In this document: positions 16,366 through 24,433 of the stretch, in pieces | How the letters are laid out: every line of letters begins with the position of its first letter | How positions within the stretch are numbered: position 1 is the stretch's first letter | Assembly: GCA_903919925.1 (NCBI GenBank) | Contig: CAIXKO010000774.1 | Coordinates: 1-46,378 of the forward strand | DNA: 46,378 bases | Reading direction: 5' to 3' | Origin: an uncultured Bacteroidota bacterium | GTDB lineage: Bacteria; Bacteroidota; Bacteroidia; Bacteroidales; UBA12481 | Notes under the pieces: generated by a model | Told to the model about the DNA's origin: nothing | Database searches by the model: none | The model's input: the letters and a program-made list of their open reading frames with translations, nothing else | Program-made: the position numbers and the translations under genes

Positions 16366-17037
16366 TCACCCAAGTTTATTCAGGAACTCTACTGCTCCCT
16401 GGGGATCTGGAGAATACCAGTCGGCACCGATTCTTTTACGAAAATCATCCGTGACGGGAGCTCCTCCGATAAGAATTTTAGTATCGGGACGCGAAGCTTT
16501 TAACTCGGTTACAATTTTCTCCATGTTCAACATAGTTGTGGTAAGCAGGCAGCTCAGTCCAACAAATGCACCAGGATGCTCATCTACCGCAGTGATAAAT
16601 TTTGCAGCTGGAACATCAATACCCAGATCAACAACCTGCCATCCTGCACCTTCCACGATCATACCCAAGAGGTTTTTTCCGATATCATGAAGGTCGCCCA
16701 TTACGGTACCAATAATAAAAACCCCTTTTCTTTTAACTGCTCCCGACTGAAAATATGGTTTCAGGTGTTTCATTCCGGAACTCATTGCTTTTGCAGCCAT
16801 TAAAACTTCGGGCACAAAAACTTTATTTTCACGGAATTTTACTCCAACAATTTGCATTCCCGGAACAAGGCCCAAACTCAGAACCTGGTCGGCAGGAATT
16901 CCTTCCAGCAATGCCTGAGCGCTAAGCTCATCGGCACCGTCCTGTCCTTTTAGGTCGGGGGGATAAGGGGATGTTTTATTAACTTTACCTCTTTCAACGC
17001 ATTTTGCGATCTTTGCCAGTAATTCTTCAGGATTCAT
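16366..17037 (-). CDS. Corrinoid (cobalamin-binding) methyl-carrier protein
   Basis: The 223-residue protein has the layout of MtbC/MttC/MtgC-type carriers: a helical cap (about 1-100) followed by the Rossmann-like B12 domain. DLHDIGKN at residues 115-122 supplies the lower cobalt ligand His117, and the later GLSCLLTTTM and GGAPV motifs complete the B12 site. It is the first gene of the reverse operon, so it is likely the hub that passes methyl groups between the two UroD-fold enzymes and the homocysteine methyltransferase. No RamA-like reductive activator is adjacent. A 48-base gap separates it from the divergent nitroreductase start, leaving little room for a riboswitch. Confidence 0.9.
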   Translation of the reverse strand: MNPEELLAKIAKCVERGKVNKTSPYPPDLKGQDGADELSAQALLEGIPADQVLSLGLVPGMQIVGVKFRENKVFVPEVLMAAKAMSSGMKHLKPYFQSGAVKRKGVFIIGTVMGDLHDIGKNLLGMIVEGAGWQVVDLGIDVPAAKFITAVDEHPGAFVGLSCLLTTTMLNMEKIVTELKASRPDTKILIGGAPVTDDFRKRIGADWYSPDPQGAVEFLNKLG

Positions 17038-17085
17038 TGGTACGAAATTTTGATTGATGACAAATATATAAATCCTAAACCAGAT

Positions 17086-17664
17086 ATGTTAAAAGATTTT
17101 GTGCTAAAAAACCGCAGTTTTCGAAGGTTTGATGGCAGTACAACCATTACCATGGAGACCATGGAGCAACTTGTAGAGTTGGCAAGAGTCTGTCCTTCAA
17201 GTCGTAATCAGCAGGCTCTTAAGTTTGTTTTAATCAATATACCTGAAAAATGTGCCCAGATTTTTCCATCGCTTGCGTGGGCAGGTTACTTGAAAGATTG
17301 GGATGGACCCGTTGAAGAGGAGCGTCCAACTGCCTATATAATCATCTTAGGAGATAAAATGCTTGGCAGTAGTTTTGATATTGACCTTGGGATTTGTGCA
17401 CAAACGATACTTTTAGGCGCTAGTGAAATTGGCTTAGGAGGTTGCATGATTGGTTCGATCCGGCGTGAAATTCTTCGCAACCTTTTTTGCCTTGCTGAGC
17501 ATCTGGAGATATTATTGGTGTTAGCTCTGGGTAAACCCATTGAGCAAGTTGAAATTGAACCTGTTAAAGATGGCAACATCCGATATTGGCGTGATCAGGA
17601 TCAGGTTCATCATGTACCTAAACGATCATTGGGTGATTTGCTGTATAATTACGAACTGCTGTAA
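17086..17664 (+). CDS. Nitroreductase-family flavoprotein
   Basis: The 192-residue protein has the FMN-binding nitroreductase fold: RSFRRFDG near residues 10-17, the phosphate-binding CPSSRNQQ near 39, GICAQTILLGASEIGLGGCMIG near 105-126, and a final Rossmann-like strand with ALGKP. Family members reduce nitro compounds, quinones or flavins, or act in dehalogenation and cofactor synthesis. The substrate is not readable. I use the ATG at 17086 because the longer frame needs a TTG at 17050 and would leave 12 bases to the divergent corrinoid gene. The shared region suggests co-regulation with the methyl-transfer operon, and a role as reductant for corrinoid reactivation is conceivable but unproven. 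Confidence 0.85.
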   Translation: MLKDFVLKNRSFRRFDGSTTITMETMEQLVELARVCPSSRNQQALKFVLINIPEKCAQIFPSLAWAGYLKDWDGPVEEERPTAYIIILGDKMLGSSFDIDLGICAQTILLGASEIGLGGCMIGSIRREILRNLFCLAEHLEILLVLALGKPIEQVEIEPVKDGNIRYWRDQDQVHHVPKRSLGDLLYNYELL

Positions 17665-17774
17665 AACAGTTTTTGTAAATCACAGTAAATCATTAATTTA
17701 CAAAATAAAACTAAAAGTGTTGAAAAAACACGTCAAAAAGAATTGCAGAAATTTGTTGTTTACAATTTCACGTT

Positions 17775-17966
17775 GTATCTTTCGGATGCAAAAGGTTAGA
17801 TAGGGAAGGTTAAAGAGGAAAATTTAACAGATTAGATAAAGGGATTTAGGCTTAGTTGCAATAAAAATATTTTTCTTAACTTCTTCTTATCTGTAAGGTG
17901 GTTCTTGATTGTGGGGACATGAAAAGTGTTGTTGGTAAAAAGGCGGCTCCCAACCGCCTTTTTTTA
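17775..17966 (+). ncRNA. Possible small RNA bounded by a promoter box and a terminator
   Basis: The 299-base gap 17665-17963 has no credible protein gene. TATCTTTC at 17775-17782 matches TAnnTTTG at 7 of 8 positions. A strong intrinsic terminator ends at 17965, giving a possible transcript of about 175 bases. Partial complementarity exists between a CAGATTAGATAAAG segment near 17829 and CTTCTTATCTG near 17882. The length resembles 6S RNA, but I see no proof of that fold. The terminator could equally serve only the reverse superoxide dismutase gene. Confidence 0.25.
17942..17965. terminator. Bidirectional intrinsic terminator (GGCGG-CTCCCAA-CCGCC)
   Basis: A GGCGG/CCGCC stem with a 7-base loop is flanked by A-runs on the left and T-runs on the right, so it works in both directions with an A:T-extended stem of 10 pairs. 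On the reverse strand it directly follows the stop of the exported superoxide dismutase. On the forward strand it could end a small RNA or read-through from the nitroreductase gene. Confidence 0.8.
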
Positions 17967-18683
17967 TTTAATGGCCCGTTCAAGGTTTTCTGATACTGCA
18001 TCCCAATTAACCACCTTCATAAAAGCTGTAATGTAATCTGCTCTTTTACTCTGATATTTTAAATAATAAGCATGTTCCCACACATCACAAACCAAAATTG
18101 GAATCGTTACCCATTGCGTTTGATTCTGATGTTTTTCGGCCTGGAGAACCACTAAACGGTCTCCGTCCGGCTGGAAAGCCAATATACCCCATCCGCTTCC
18201 TTCAACAGAAGTGGTTGCCTGCTTGAAGAGTGTTGCAAACCGTTCAAATGATCCGAAGGATTTTGTCAGGTATTTCTCAAGGGTATTGCTCCGAATTCCC
18301 GGGGTTGGGCCCATATTTTTCCAAAACATATTATGAAGAAAATGCCCGGCACCATGAAAAGCCAGTTCACGCTCCCAATGTTTAATTAAACTAAAATCTC
18401 CTGAGTCCATTGCTTCCGCCACTTTTTTTGTTGCGTTGTTCAAGCCCTTAACATATCCGGCATGATGAACATCATGATGTAGCTTCATGGTTGCTTCATC
18501 GATATAAGGTTCCAAAGCATTGTAATCATATGGTAAAACAGGAAGAAGATATTCACCCGGTTCATCTAAAGAAGGGGGGGTGAAATTTACGCCTCCGACA
18601 GATCCAAGGTTGATCTGGGTAAAACCTGCTGTAATACCAGCTCCAAGAAGTGCGGAAGATTTAAGAAATTCTCTTTTATTCAT
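17964..18683 (-). CDS. Superoxide dismutase, Fe/Mn family, exported (Tat-like signal)
   Basis: The 239-residue protein carries an N-terminal MNKREFLKSSALLGAG signal that resembles a Tat leader, with Lys-Arg in place of Arg-Arg, followed by a roughly 45-residue lead before the catalytic fold. The metal ligands are His69 in MKLHHDVHH, His117 in GHFLHNMFW, and Asp200 and His204 in DVWEHAYY. It should remove superoxide in the periplasm or at the cell surface. It is about 40 residues longer than the cytoplasmic enzyme at 11111-11710, entirely from the leader. It has a strong terminator at its 3' end. Metal choice is not determined. Confidence 0.9.
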   Translation of the reverse strand: MNKREFLKSSALLGAGITAGFTQINLGSVGGVNFTPPSLDEPGEYLLPVLPYDYNALEPYIDEATMKLHHDVHHAGYVKGLNNATKKVAEAMDSGDFSLIKHWERELAFHGAGHFLHNMFWKNMGPTPGIRSNTLEKYLTKSFGSFERFATLFKQATTSVEGSGWGILAFQPDGDRLVVLQAEKHQNQTQWVTIPILVCDVWEHAYYLKYQSKRADYITAFMKVVNWDAVSENLERAIK

Positions 18684-18760
18684 ATCAGGGTTGTTTAGTA
18701 AATTAACAACCCTAGGCTCAAAATGTTTTGGATAGCCGGGAAACTGGATGTAATTATTAT

Positions 18761-18785
18761 GTAGGACAAAATTATTCGTCCCTAC
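18761..18785. repeat. Imperfect palindrome of the GTAGRGACG family
   Basis: GTAGGAC at the left and GTCCCTAC at the right flank an AAAATTATTC core, a degenerate form of the perfect copy at 4788-4815. It overlaps the stop codon of the reverse 1078-residue dehydrogenase gene and could act as its terminator. Confidence 0.55.
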
Positions 18786-21700
18786 TTGAAGGCTTTTTCT
18801 AAAAGACCGTCACCAGTTATGGATAGTTGGCTGAAATAGTTGGGTACAGGCTGGCCGAGCAGCTGGTCGACATACAATTTGGCCAGATACTGGCCGAGCA
18901 TAAAGCCTTGGCCCCTGAGTCCCAGAAATAATCCCAAATGGGTGTCAATAATCATTCTGGGCTCAACATAATAACCAGCCCAAACAGCTTGGAAACCAAC
19001 GGAAGATAATTGGGGAATCCAGTTTACAAAAACCTCGGAAGCGATTTCAAGAAAGTCCTGCGAATTAATTTTTAGATTTTTCTCTGCTTCCTGGGCATCC
19101 GTTGCCGGTGAGGCACAACCAATCACCTGACCGGTTTCTCCAAGCTGCTGACCGTATACGGCGGAAAAACCTTTATATCTGCGGCGATCTATCAGCATAG
19201 GCAATGGAGCACCATTGATACCCAGCATTGGCAATCTCCTGGTTATGAACGCTTGATGCTTAACTGCATAAAGGCCAGTTTCGAATCCCATTTTTCGAGC
19301 AAGCAAATGGCCATCCGGTCCCATTGAATTAATAAAAACAGGTGTGTGAATTTCCAAATACTTCTTTTCATGGTTCTGAACCAGCAACACGTATTCGTCA
19401 CCACTTTTATTGGCATCAATCAGTTTACAATCTTCGAGAACAGTGCCACCTTTATTAATTCCGAGTCTCCTGATAAGGTCGATGACCCGGCCTGGTGTGG
19501 CCTGCCAGCAATCATGAGTAATTAAGGCAGCCTGGTAGTTTTTATCCAGGTTTTGGTTGATAAATGGAGAAATTCTGGTTCGATAATCTTCCGGACCGAT
19601 CATTTCAGCTTCAGACCAGGCCATTGATGCTTCAAGCGCATTAAACGTTTGTTCATCGTGAGCAAAAGTGACATAATCGATCAGACGAAAGTCGATGTTT
19701 TTAAGTTGCTGTAATTCCTTAAAAATGTTCAGGTTTTGGCGTGCGATATCGGACAATTCCGGGACGCTGAAATTTGGACGTCCACCGGCGATATTTCTCC
19801 AGGAAGCTCCCCTGCCAAAATTGATCAGAACCGGTTTTTGACCGGCTTCGGCGAGATACCGGAACAAAGCAGAGCCCCCAATACCTCCACCTGCAACCAA
19901 TGAAGGCACATGGATTATTTCAGGCTGCCTGATATGATCAACCAATCTTACCTTTTCAGGAACCTCTTTCGGATATAATTCACCCATTTCAATTTGGTTG
20001 GACAACGGTCCTCTGGGGGTGGCATCTCCAACGATCTGAATTCCACTATTATAAAGGGCTGTTTTAAGGCGTTTAATGCATCGTTTCCCACGACAGGCAC
20101 CCATTCCTAATCGGGTGGTATGCTTGATTTCATCAACTGAAATAAACTTCCGGTCTCCAATGGTATTAAGAACCTCATCGTAAGTTACGTCATCACAATG
20201 ACATACATAGACAGGGCTTTCAGTTTCTAACTTTATTGACCGTAATGATAGCGGGTTAGGAAATTTTTCCTCCAGAATAAAACTTCTTACTTTAACAAGA
20301 TCCTCTCCGTGAATATCAAAAGCGCGGACCCTTGCAATATTGGTTTTATTTGGTTTTTTGAGGATTTTATCGATGGTACCCATCCCGAGTTTTATCCCAT
20401 TATTATCGACAAGAATTACAGATGAACCAGCTTCAGCAGCATATTCAACTGGAATGAAGATCCAGTCTTTTTTAAAATTATACCCAAAAATAGCAAGGCC
20501 CGGGCATTGATAAATGCAATCCATACAACCGGTACATAAGTCAAAATCGATAACGGGTACTGTGCTGGTGGATGTTTTTGTGATTGCACCTTGCTTACAA
20601 GCAAACTCGCAAGGGTTGCAGGCAAAGCCATACAGGCAGTCGATCTGAACAAATCCTTTAGAAGTCATTCTTTCTGAATCCGGAAGATCTGGCTTTTCGA
20701 TAATGCGAACAGGATGTTGCTGGCTATCAATATATTCTTTTGAAATGCTCAAAAATTCATCATAATTAAACTTTTCTCCCATCTCCTCGAGGAGTTCATA
20801 AGCCACTTGTTTTCCGCGAAGAACCGCGCTGGTACCTTCGCCAATTCGGATTGCATCTCCGGCACCATAGACTTTTCGTCCAAATACTTCTTTCCCTTTA
20901 ATCAGCAGTTGATCGTCTGCCACCAATCCGGTACAGATATTTATAGCATCAATACCTTCGATAATTTTTTCAGTGCCGGGGATTGGCTGAAAGTTGTGTG
21001 ATTCAGCGATTACCGCTCCTGTTATCCCGGTACGATCTTCATTTGGAATCGCTTTAATAAGCAAATGGTTTAGGATTACCGGAATACCGAGCCTTCTTAC
21101 TCGATTTGCCTGAACCGGAAATCCCCCCTCACGGGGCATTGCTTCTACAATTGCTTTAACAGTGGCACCGGCTTGCATCAGTTGGTAAGACGTAAGATAG
21201 CCAATATTGCCGGCACCTACCGTAAGAATATTTTTACCTAAAAGGGTAAATTCGGTATTCATCATTTTTTGTACCACTGCCGCCGTATAAACTCCGGGAA
21301 CGTCGTCATTTTCAAATGCTGGCATGAATGGAACTGCACCTGTAGCAATAACCAGATAATCTGCATCCACATAATAGATTTCCTGTGTGCTGATATTCTT
21401 GATTGCCAATCTTTTTCCTTCCAAAATATCCCACACTGCAGAATCCAGAAAGATACCATCGAGGTTTTCCCCGGCGAGCGTTTTTGCGATATCGAAGCCA
21501 CGCATACCTCCAAATTTTCTCTCTTTTTCGAAGAAGAAAAACTGGTGAGTCTGCATGAGGAATTGACCGCCAATTCTATCGTTATTATCGATTACCAGAT
21601 TATCGATTTGATGCTGATTTAGAATTTCGCGGGTAGCCAAACCTGCCGGACCGGCTCCAATTATGGCAACCGAGGTTCTGAACACTTGTGCAGGTGTTGT

Positions 21701-22018
21701 TTTTTCGACAGGCGAAGGATTTGGCCTATAATCGCGTGGGACTTCGGTGACTTCCTTAACTCCATCAATTCTTGTAATACAGATACGTTTAACCTTTCCA
21801 TCCACAAGCATCTCACAAGCACCACACTTGCCAATACCGCATTCGAGACTACGGTTTCTTCCTTTGAGGCTATGGCTATGAACAGGGTATCCAGCCTGAT
21901 GTAAAGCTGCGGCTATCGTTAAGCCTTTATCCCCTGTTACTTGCTGACCTTCAAAAAGAAACTCGCTGGTCTGGCGGTTTTCAATGCTCAGTATAGGATG
22001 TTCGGTTATTTTTAACAT
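18782..22018 (-). CDS. Fused multi-domain amino acid/amine dehydrogenase (HcnABC-like alpha-beta-gamma fusion)
   Basis: One 1078-residue chain holds all parts normally split among subunits of hydrogen cyanide synthase, D-hydroxyproline or dye-linked proline dehydrogenases. In order they are: a [2Fe-2S] domain with Cys60, Cys65, Cys68 and Cys80; a pyridine nucleotide-disulfide oxidoreductase FAD domain with GAGPAG at 121-126 and a second GAGNIG near 269; two ferredoxin-like Cys clusters near 459-475 and 493-503; a BFD-like [2Fe-2S] domain with CHC near 604 and ACRGKRC near 645; and a DAO-type FAD domain from GGGIGG near 708 to the end. It should oxidise an amino acid or imino acid and pass electrons to a quinone or other carrier. 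A delta-1-pyrroline-5-carboxylate dehydrogenase gene 2.4 kb away on the same strand makes proline or hydroxyproline plausible. The substrate is unproven. The ATG at 22018 is clear. Confidence 0.8.
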   Translation of the reverse strand: MLKITEHPILSIENRQTSEFLFEGQQVTGDKGLTIAAALHQAGYPVHSHSLKGRNRSLECGIGKCGACEMLVDGKVKRICITRIDGVKEVTEVPRDYRPNPSPVEKTTPAQVFRTSVAIIGAGPAGLATREILNQHQIDNLVIDNNDRIGGQFLMQTHQFFFFEKERKFGGMRGFDIAKTLAGENLDGIFLDSAVWDILEGKRLAIKNISTQEIYYVDADYLVIATGAVPFMPAFENDDVPGVYTAAVVQKMMNTEFTLLGKNILTVGAGNIGYLTSYQLMQAGATVKAIVEAMPREGGFPVQANRVRRLGIPVILNHLLIKAIPNEDRTGITGAVIAESHNFQPIPGTEKIIEGIDAINICTGLVADDQLLIKGKEVFGRKVYGAGDAIRIGEGTSAVLRGKQVAYELLEEMGEKFNYDEFLSISKEYIDSQQHPVRIIEKPDLPDSERMTSKGFVQIDCLYGFACNPCEFACKQGAITKTSTSTVPVIDFDLCTGCMDCIYQCPGLAIFGYNFKKDWIFIPVEYAAEAGSSVILVDNNGIKLGMGTIDKILKKPNKTNIARVRAFDIHGEDLVKVRSFILEEKFPNPLSLRSIKLETESPVYVCHCDDVTYDEVLNTIGDRKFISVDEIKHTTRLGMGACRGKRCIKRLKTALYNSGIQIVGDATPRGPLSNQIEMGELYPKEVPEKVRLVDHIRQPEIIHVPSLVAGGGIGGSALFRYLAEAGQKPVLINFGRGASWRNIAGGRPNFSVPELSDIARQNLNIFKELQQLKNIDFRLIDYVTFAHDEQTFNALEASMAWSEAEMIGPEDYRTRISPFINQNLDKNYQAALITHDCWQATPGRVIDLIRRLGINKGGTVLEDCKLIDANKSGDEYVLLVQNHEKKYLEIHTPVFINSMGPDGHLLARKMGFETGLYAVKHQAFITRRLPMLGINGAPLPMLIDRRRYKGFSAVYGQQLGETGQVIGCASPATDAQEAEKNLKINSQDFLEIASEVFVNWIPQLSSVGFQAVWAGYYVEPRMIIDTHLGLFLGLRGQGFMLGQYLAKLYVDQLLGQPVPNYFSQLSITGDGLLEKAFK

Positions 22019-22046
22019 GATGGGGGCAGGTAAAAATTAGTGGTCA

Positions 22047-22054
22047 CAAAAATA
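22047..22054 (-). promoter_or_regulatory. Putative -7 box of the 1078-residue dehydrogenase gene (TATTTTTG)
   Basis: Read on the reverse strand, TATTTTTG matches TAnnTTTG exactly, 28 bases before the ATG. It continues as TATTTTTGTGAC, the same 12 bases found at the divergent forward promoter. Confidence 0.5.
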
Positions 22055-22065
22055 GAAGCAGGTTG

Positions 22066-22105
22066 TGATAACTTCCATGATGTTTATCAGTCGTTAGTAT
22101 GATAA
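22066..22105. promoter_or_regulatory. Three TGATAA half-sites between divergent promoters
   Basis: TGATAA occurs at 22066-22071 and 22100-22105 and its complement TTATCA at 22084-22089, all between the two -7 boxes. The outer pairs form inverted repeats with spacers of 12 and 10 bases. This could be an operator for one or both genes. The words are short, so chance is possible. Confidence 0.3.
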
Positions 22106-22133
22106 GAGGCACAATTTGCATGATTAAAAAATG

Positions 22134-22141
22134 TATTTTTG
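22134..22141 (+). promoter_or_regulatory. Putative -7 box of the OmpH-like gene (TATTTTTG)
   Basis: TATTTTTG matches TAnnTTTG exactly. A TTTG at 22115-22118 lies 15 bases upstream, slightly short for a -33 element. The start codon follows 34 bases later. Confidence 0.5.
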
Positions 22142-22175
22142 TGACGCGAAAAAACAATAAAAACCAGATTGATAG

Positions 22176-22796
22176 ATGATTAAAGAGAATTCAAGCCGGA
22201 TTATCAGCGGCGTCCTGGCAATTGCAGTGATAGTGCTGTTTGTGTTACAATTTTCGGGTAAGGACACTGAAGTAGTTGAAAACCAGAAGACCCAGCCCGG
22301 AGTATTAATGGGAAATTTAGGCGAGGTAAAGATTGCTTATGTATTTGTAGATTCCGTTTTGGCCAATTATGAGTTTTACAAAGTGGTTACTGACCGGCTT
22401 CTTGCAAAGAAATCCAGTCTGGAAAAAGAGCTAACCGGTAAGGGTGAGTCTTTTCAAAAGGAAGTATCTGATTTTCAGTATAAGGTTGAAAAAAAGCTGA
22501 TTACCTCGTGGGATGCTGAAGCTCGGCAGAAACAACTTACCGAACAGCAGCAGGTTTTATCAAATTTGCAAAACGACATGCAAAACCGTTTGGCGCAAGA
22601 TGAGCAAACAGTGACTATACAACTGCATGATTCAGTTACCGCAGCCGTCAGAGATATTAATATCAAGCTAGGATACAATATTGTTCTCAGCAATACTTTT
22701 GGGGGAGGATTGCTTTATGCCGACGGGAATATGAACATTACCAAACAGGTGCTCGATCGCCTGAATGAAACGTATCGGAAAACAATCGCCAAGTAG
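22176..22796 (+). CDS. OmpH/Skp-family periplasmic chaperone-like protein
   Basis: The 206-residue protein starts with a hydrophobic segment (IISGVLAIAVIVLFVLQF, about residues 9-26) acting as signal or anchor. It is followed by the family strand KIAYVFVDSVLANYEFY near 51 and a long charged coiled-coil arm (about 75-145). The C-terminal strand NIVLSNTFGGGLLYA closes the body. Skp/OmpH proteins hold unfolded outer membrane proteins in the periplasm. Bacteroidota usually carry several copies, and this one looks anchored. It overlaps the glycosyltransferase gene by 32 bases. Confidence 0.85.
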   Translation: MIKENSSRIISGVLAIAVIVLFVLQFSGKDTEVVENQKTQPGVLMGNLGEVKIAYVFVDSVLANYEFYKVVTDRLLAKKSSLEKELTGKGESFQKEVSDFQYKVEKKLITSWDAEARQKQLTEQQQVLSNLQNDMQNRLAQDEQTVTIQLHDSVTAAVRDINIKLGYNIVLSNTFGGGLLYADGNMNITKQVLDRLNETYRKTIAK

Positions 22797-24072
22797 AGTC
22801 GGCTTTGCTGATCTTTACCTGGAGAGATATGGCTCGGGACCTTTGGAGATTTTACCAAAACCTGATCCTGATCTTTTTTTAATTGTTACGATACCGGCTT
22901 TTAAAGAACCCGACCTTAGCAGCAGTCTGTTATCATTGATTTCCTGTGATCCGCCTGGCGTAAAATGGGAGATCCTGATCAATATCAATTATCCTGAAAA
23001 TTCCGACGAAACTGTTGTCGTGATCAGCCAACAATCGTTAACTGCTTGCCAGCAATTAAGTAAAAGTTTAAACAGGGATGATCTTCAGATTCATTGCCTG
23101 TGGAACCCGGATATGCCCAGGCGTCATGCCGGTGTAGGCCTGGCTAGAAAAAAGGCGATGGATCAGGCCATTTACAGATTTAATACAATAGGCCAGCCAA
23201 ATGGGGTAATTGTTTCATTTGATGCAGATTCGCGGTGTGATAAAGGGTATTTAAGATCCATTGCCAATTTTTATTTGCAAAACCCAGGTGTACGTACAGC
23301 TAATATATATTATGAGCATCCACTACATGGAGATTTGCCTCCGGGATATTATCATTCTATTACGCAATATGAATTGTACCTGAGATATATGCGATTGGCG
23401 ATTGAAACCACCGGGCATCCATATTCTATTCATACTGTTGGCTCCAGTTTTTCAACAAGGGCCAAAACATACATTCGTGTTAATGGTATGGGATGTTATA
23501 AAGCCGGTGAAGATTTTTATTTCCTTCATAAATGTATTCAGCTTAAAAACTTTTGGGAGATCAATGATACAACAGTCCGTCCTTCGGTAAGGGAATCTGA
23601 TCGTGTATCATTTGGGACCGGGGCTTCAATAACCAGGCTGCAAAGCGAAGTAAATCTGGCTGTTTATAATCTTGATAGTTTTTCCCCCATCAGGGAATTA
23701 TTTCGCCAGATAGGATCATTCTGGCGTATGGAAGACAAAGAGCTGCAATCATTTGGCGAATGGGAAAGTATATCTGAGGGGTTGGCTGAATTTATGACGA
23801 ATCAGGGTGCACTGAATAAGATTCAAGAAATGCGATGCTATTCAGCGAGTGAACAAACCTTTTGTGATAAGTTTTTTGGATGGTTCAATGGATTTATGAT
23901 ACTTCGGTACCTGAACGAAGTGCATAAGCATACTTATGTTAAAATGCCCGTGCTGGAAGAGGCTTTACGCTTAGCTTTGATTCTGGGAATAGATTCCGGA
24001 GAATCTGCCGGGGATTTGCTGGAAAACTACAGAGACTATGAAAAGGGGCGGGGAAATCGCAGGATTATTTAG
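22765..24072 (+). CDS. Family 2-like glycosyltransferase
   Basis: The 435-residue protein has the GT-A fold of family 2 enzymes: VTIPAFKEPDLSSSLLSL near residues 37-54, and the nucleotide-sugar/metal motif SFDADSRCDKG near 150-160. A middle section carries GEDFYFLHKCIQ near 245, likely the acceptor-side ED motif. No transmembrane anchor is obvious, so it should work at the cytoplasmic membrane face. The donor and acceptor are unknown. The ATG at 22765 lies inside the end of the OmpH-like gene in another frame, implying a coupled transcript. It converges on the FtsB-like gene with an 8-base overlap at the stops. Confidence 0.82.
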   Translation: MKRIGKQSPSRVGFADLYLERYGSGPLEILPKPDPDLFLIVTIPAFKEPDLSSSLLSLISCDPPGVKWEILININYPENSDETVVVISQQSLTACQQLSKSLNRDDLQIHCLWNPDMPRRHAGVGLARKKAMDQAIYRFNTIGQPNGVIVSFDADSRCDKGYLRSIANFYLQNPGVRTANIYYEHPLHGDLPPGYYHSITQYELYLRYMRLAIETTGHPYSIHTVGSSFSTRAKTYIRVNGMGCYKAGEDFYFLHKCIQLKNFWEINDTTVRPSVRESDRVSFGTGASITRLQSEVNLAVYNLDSFSPIRELFRQIGSFWRMEDKELQSFGEWESISEGLAEFMTNQGALNKIQEMRCYSASEQTFCDKFFGWFNGFMILRYLNEVHKHTYVKMPVLEEALRLALILGIDSGESAGDLLENYRDYEKGRGNRRII

Positions 24073-24379
24073 ACTGCCCTTTTTTTAGAATGACAAAGAT
24101 CTCTTCATCAGGTGCTTTCATTAAATATTTTTCACGGGCAAACTGTTCGAGATTCTGGGGATTAGTTTTTAAGAGCTTGATCATTGCGCGATCATTCCTG
24201 ATTTTTTGCTGATAGAAAATGGTATCTTGAACCAGCTGATTAAGGTGTTGGTTTGATTTGTAACGATCAACCAGGTTATGCTGGTCGAAGAAGATGATCC
24301 ATATGGAAAAGCCAACAATACTTAAGAAGTATTTGTTAACCACAAGGGTAAGCAAGCTATGCCAGAATTTCTTGTTCAT
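24065..24379 (-). CDS. FtsB/DivIC-like septum formation initiator protein
   Basis: The 104-residue protein has one N-terminal membrane segment (about residues 12-32, NKYFLSIVGFSIWIIFFDQ) followed by a coiled coil (about 35-68) and the family ending NLEQFAREKYLMKAPDEEIFVI. These proteins bridge the early and late parts of the division machinery at the inner membrane, with the coiled coil in the periplasm. I use the ATG at 24379, since the longer frame needs TTG. The gene ends within the last bases of the convergent glycosyltransferase gene. Confidence 0.85.
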   Translation of the reverse strand: MNKKFWHSLLTLVVNKYFLSIVGFSIWIIFFDQHNLVDRYKSNQHLNQLVQDTIFYQQKIRNDRAMIKLLKTNPQNLEQFAREKYLMKAPDEEIFVILKKGQSK

Positions 24380-24433
24380 ATTCTGGTACAAATATATCTC
24401 AAAAATCGTGTGGTTGCAAAGGAATAAAGCTTG

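Noticed and set aside
16980-17090. Cobalamin riboswitch before the corrinoid operon
   Set aside because: The divergent gap is about 48 bases, too short for a B12 riboswitch, and no B12-box-like sequence was seen.
17540-17803. Forward open frame across the end of the nitroreductase gene and the following gap
   Set aside because: It is out of frame with the nitroreductase, and its tail shows no recognisable protein features.
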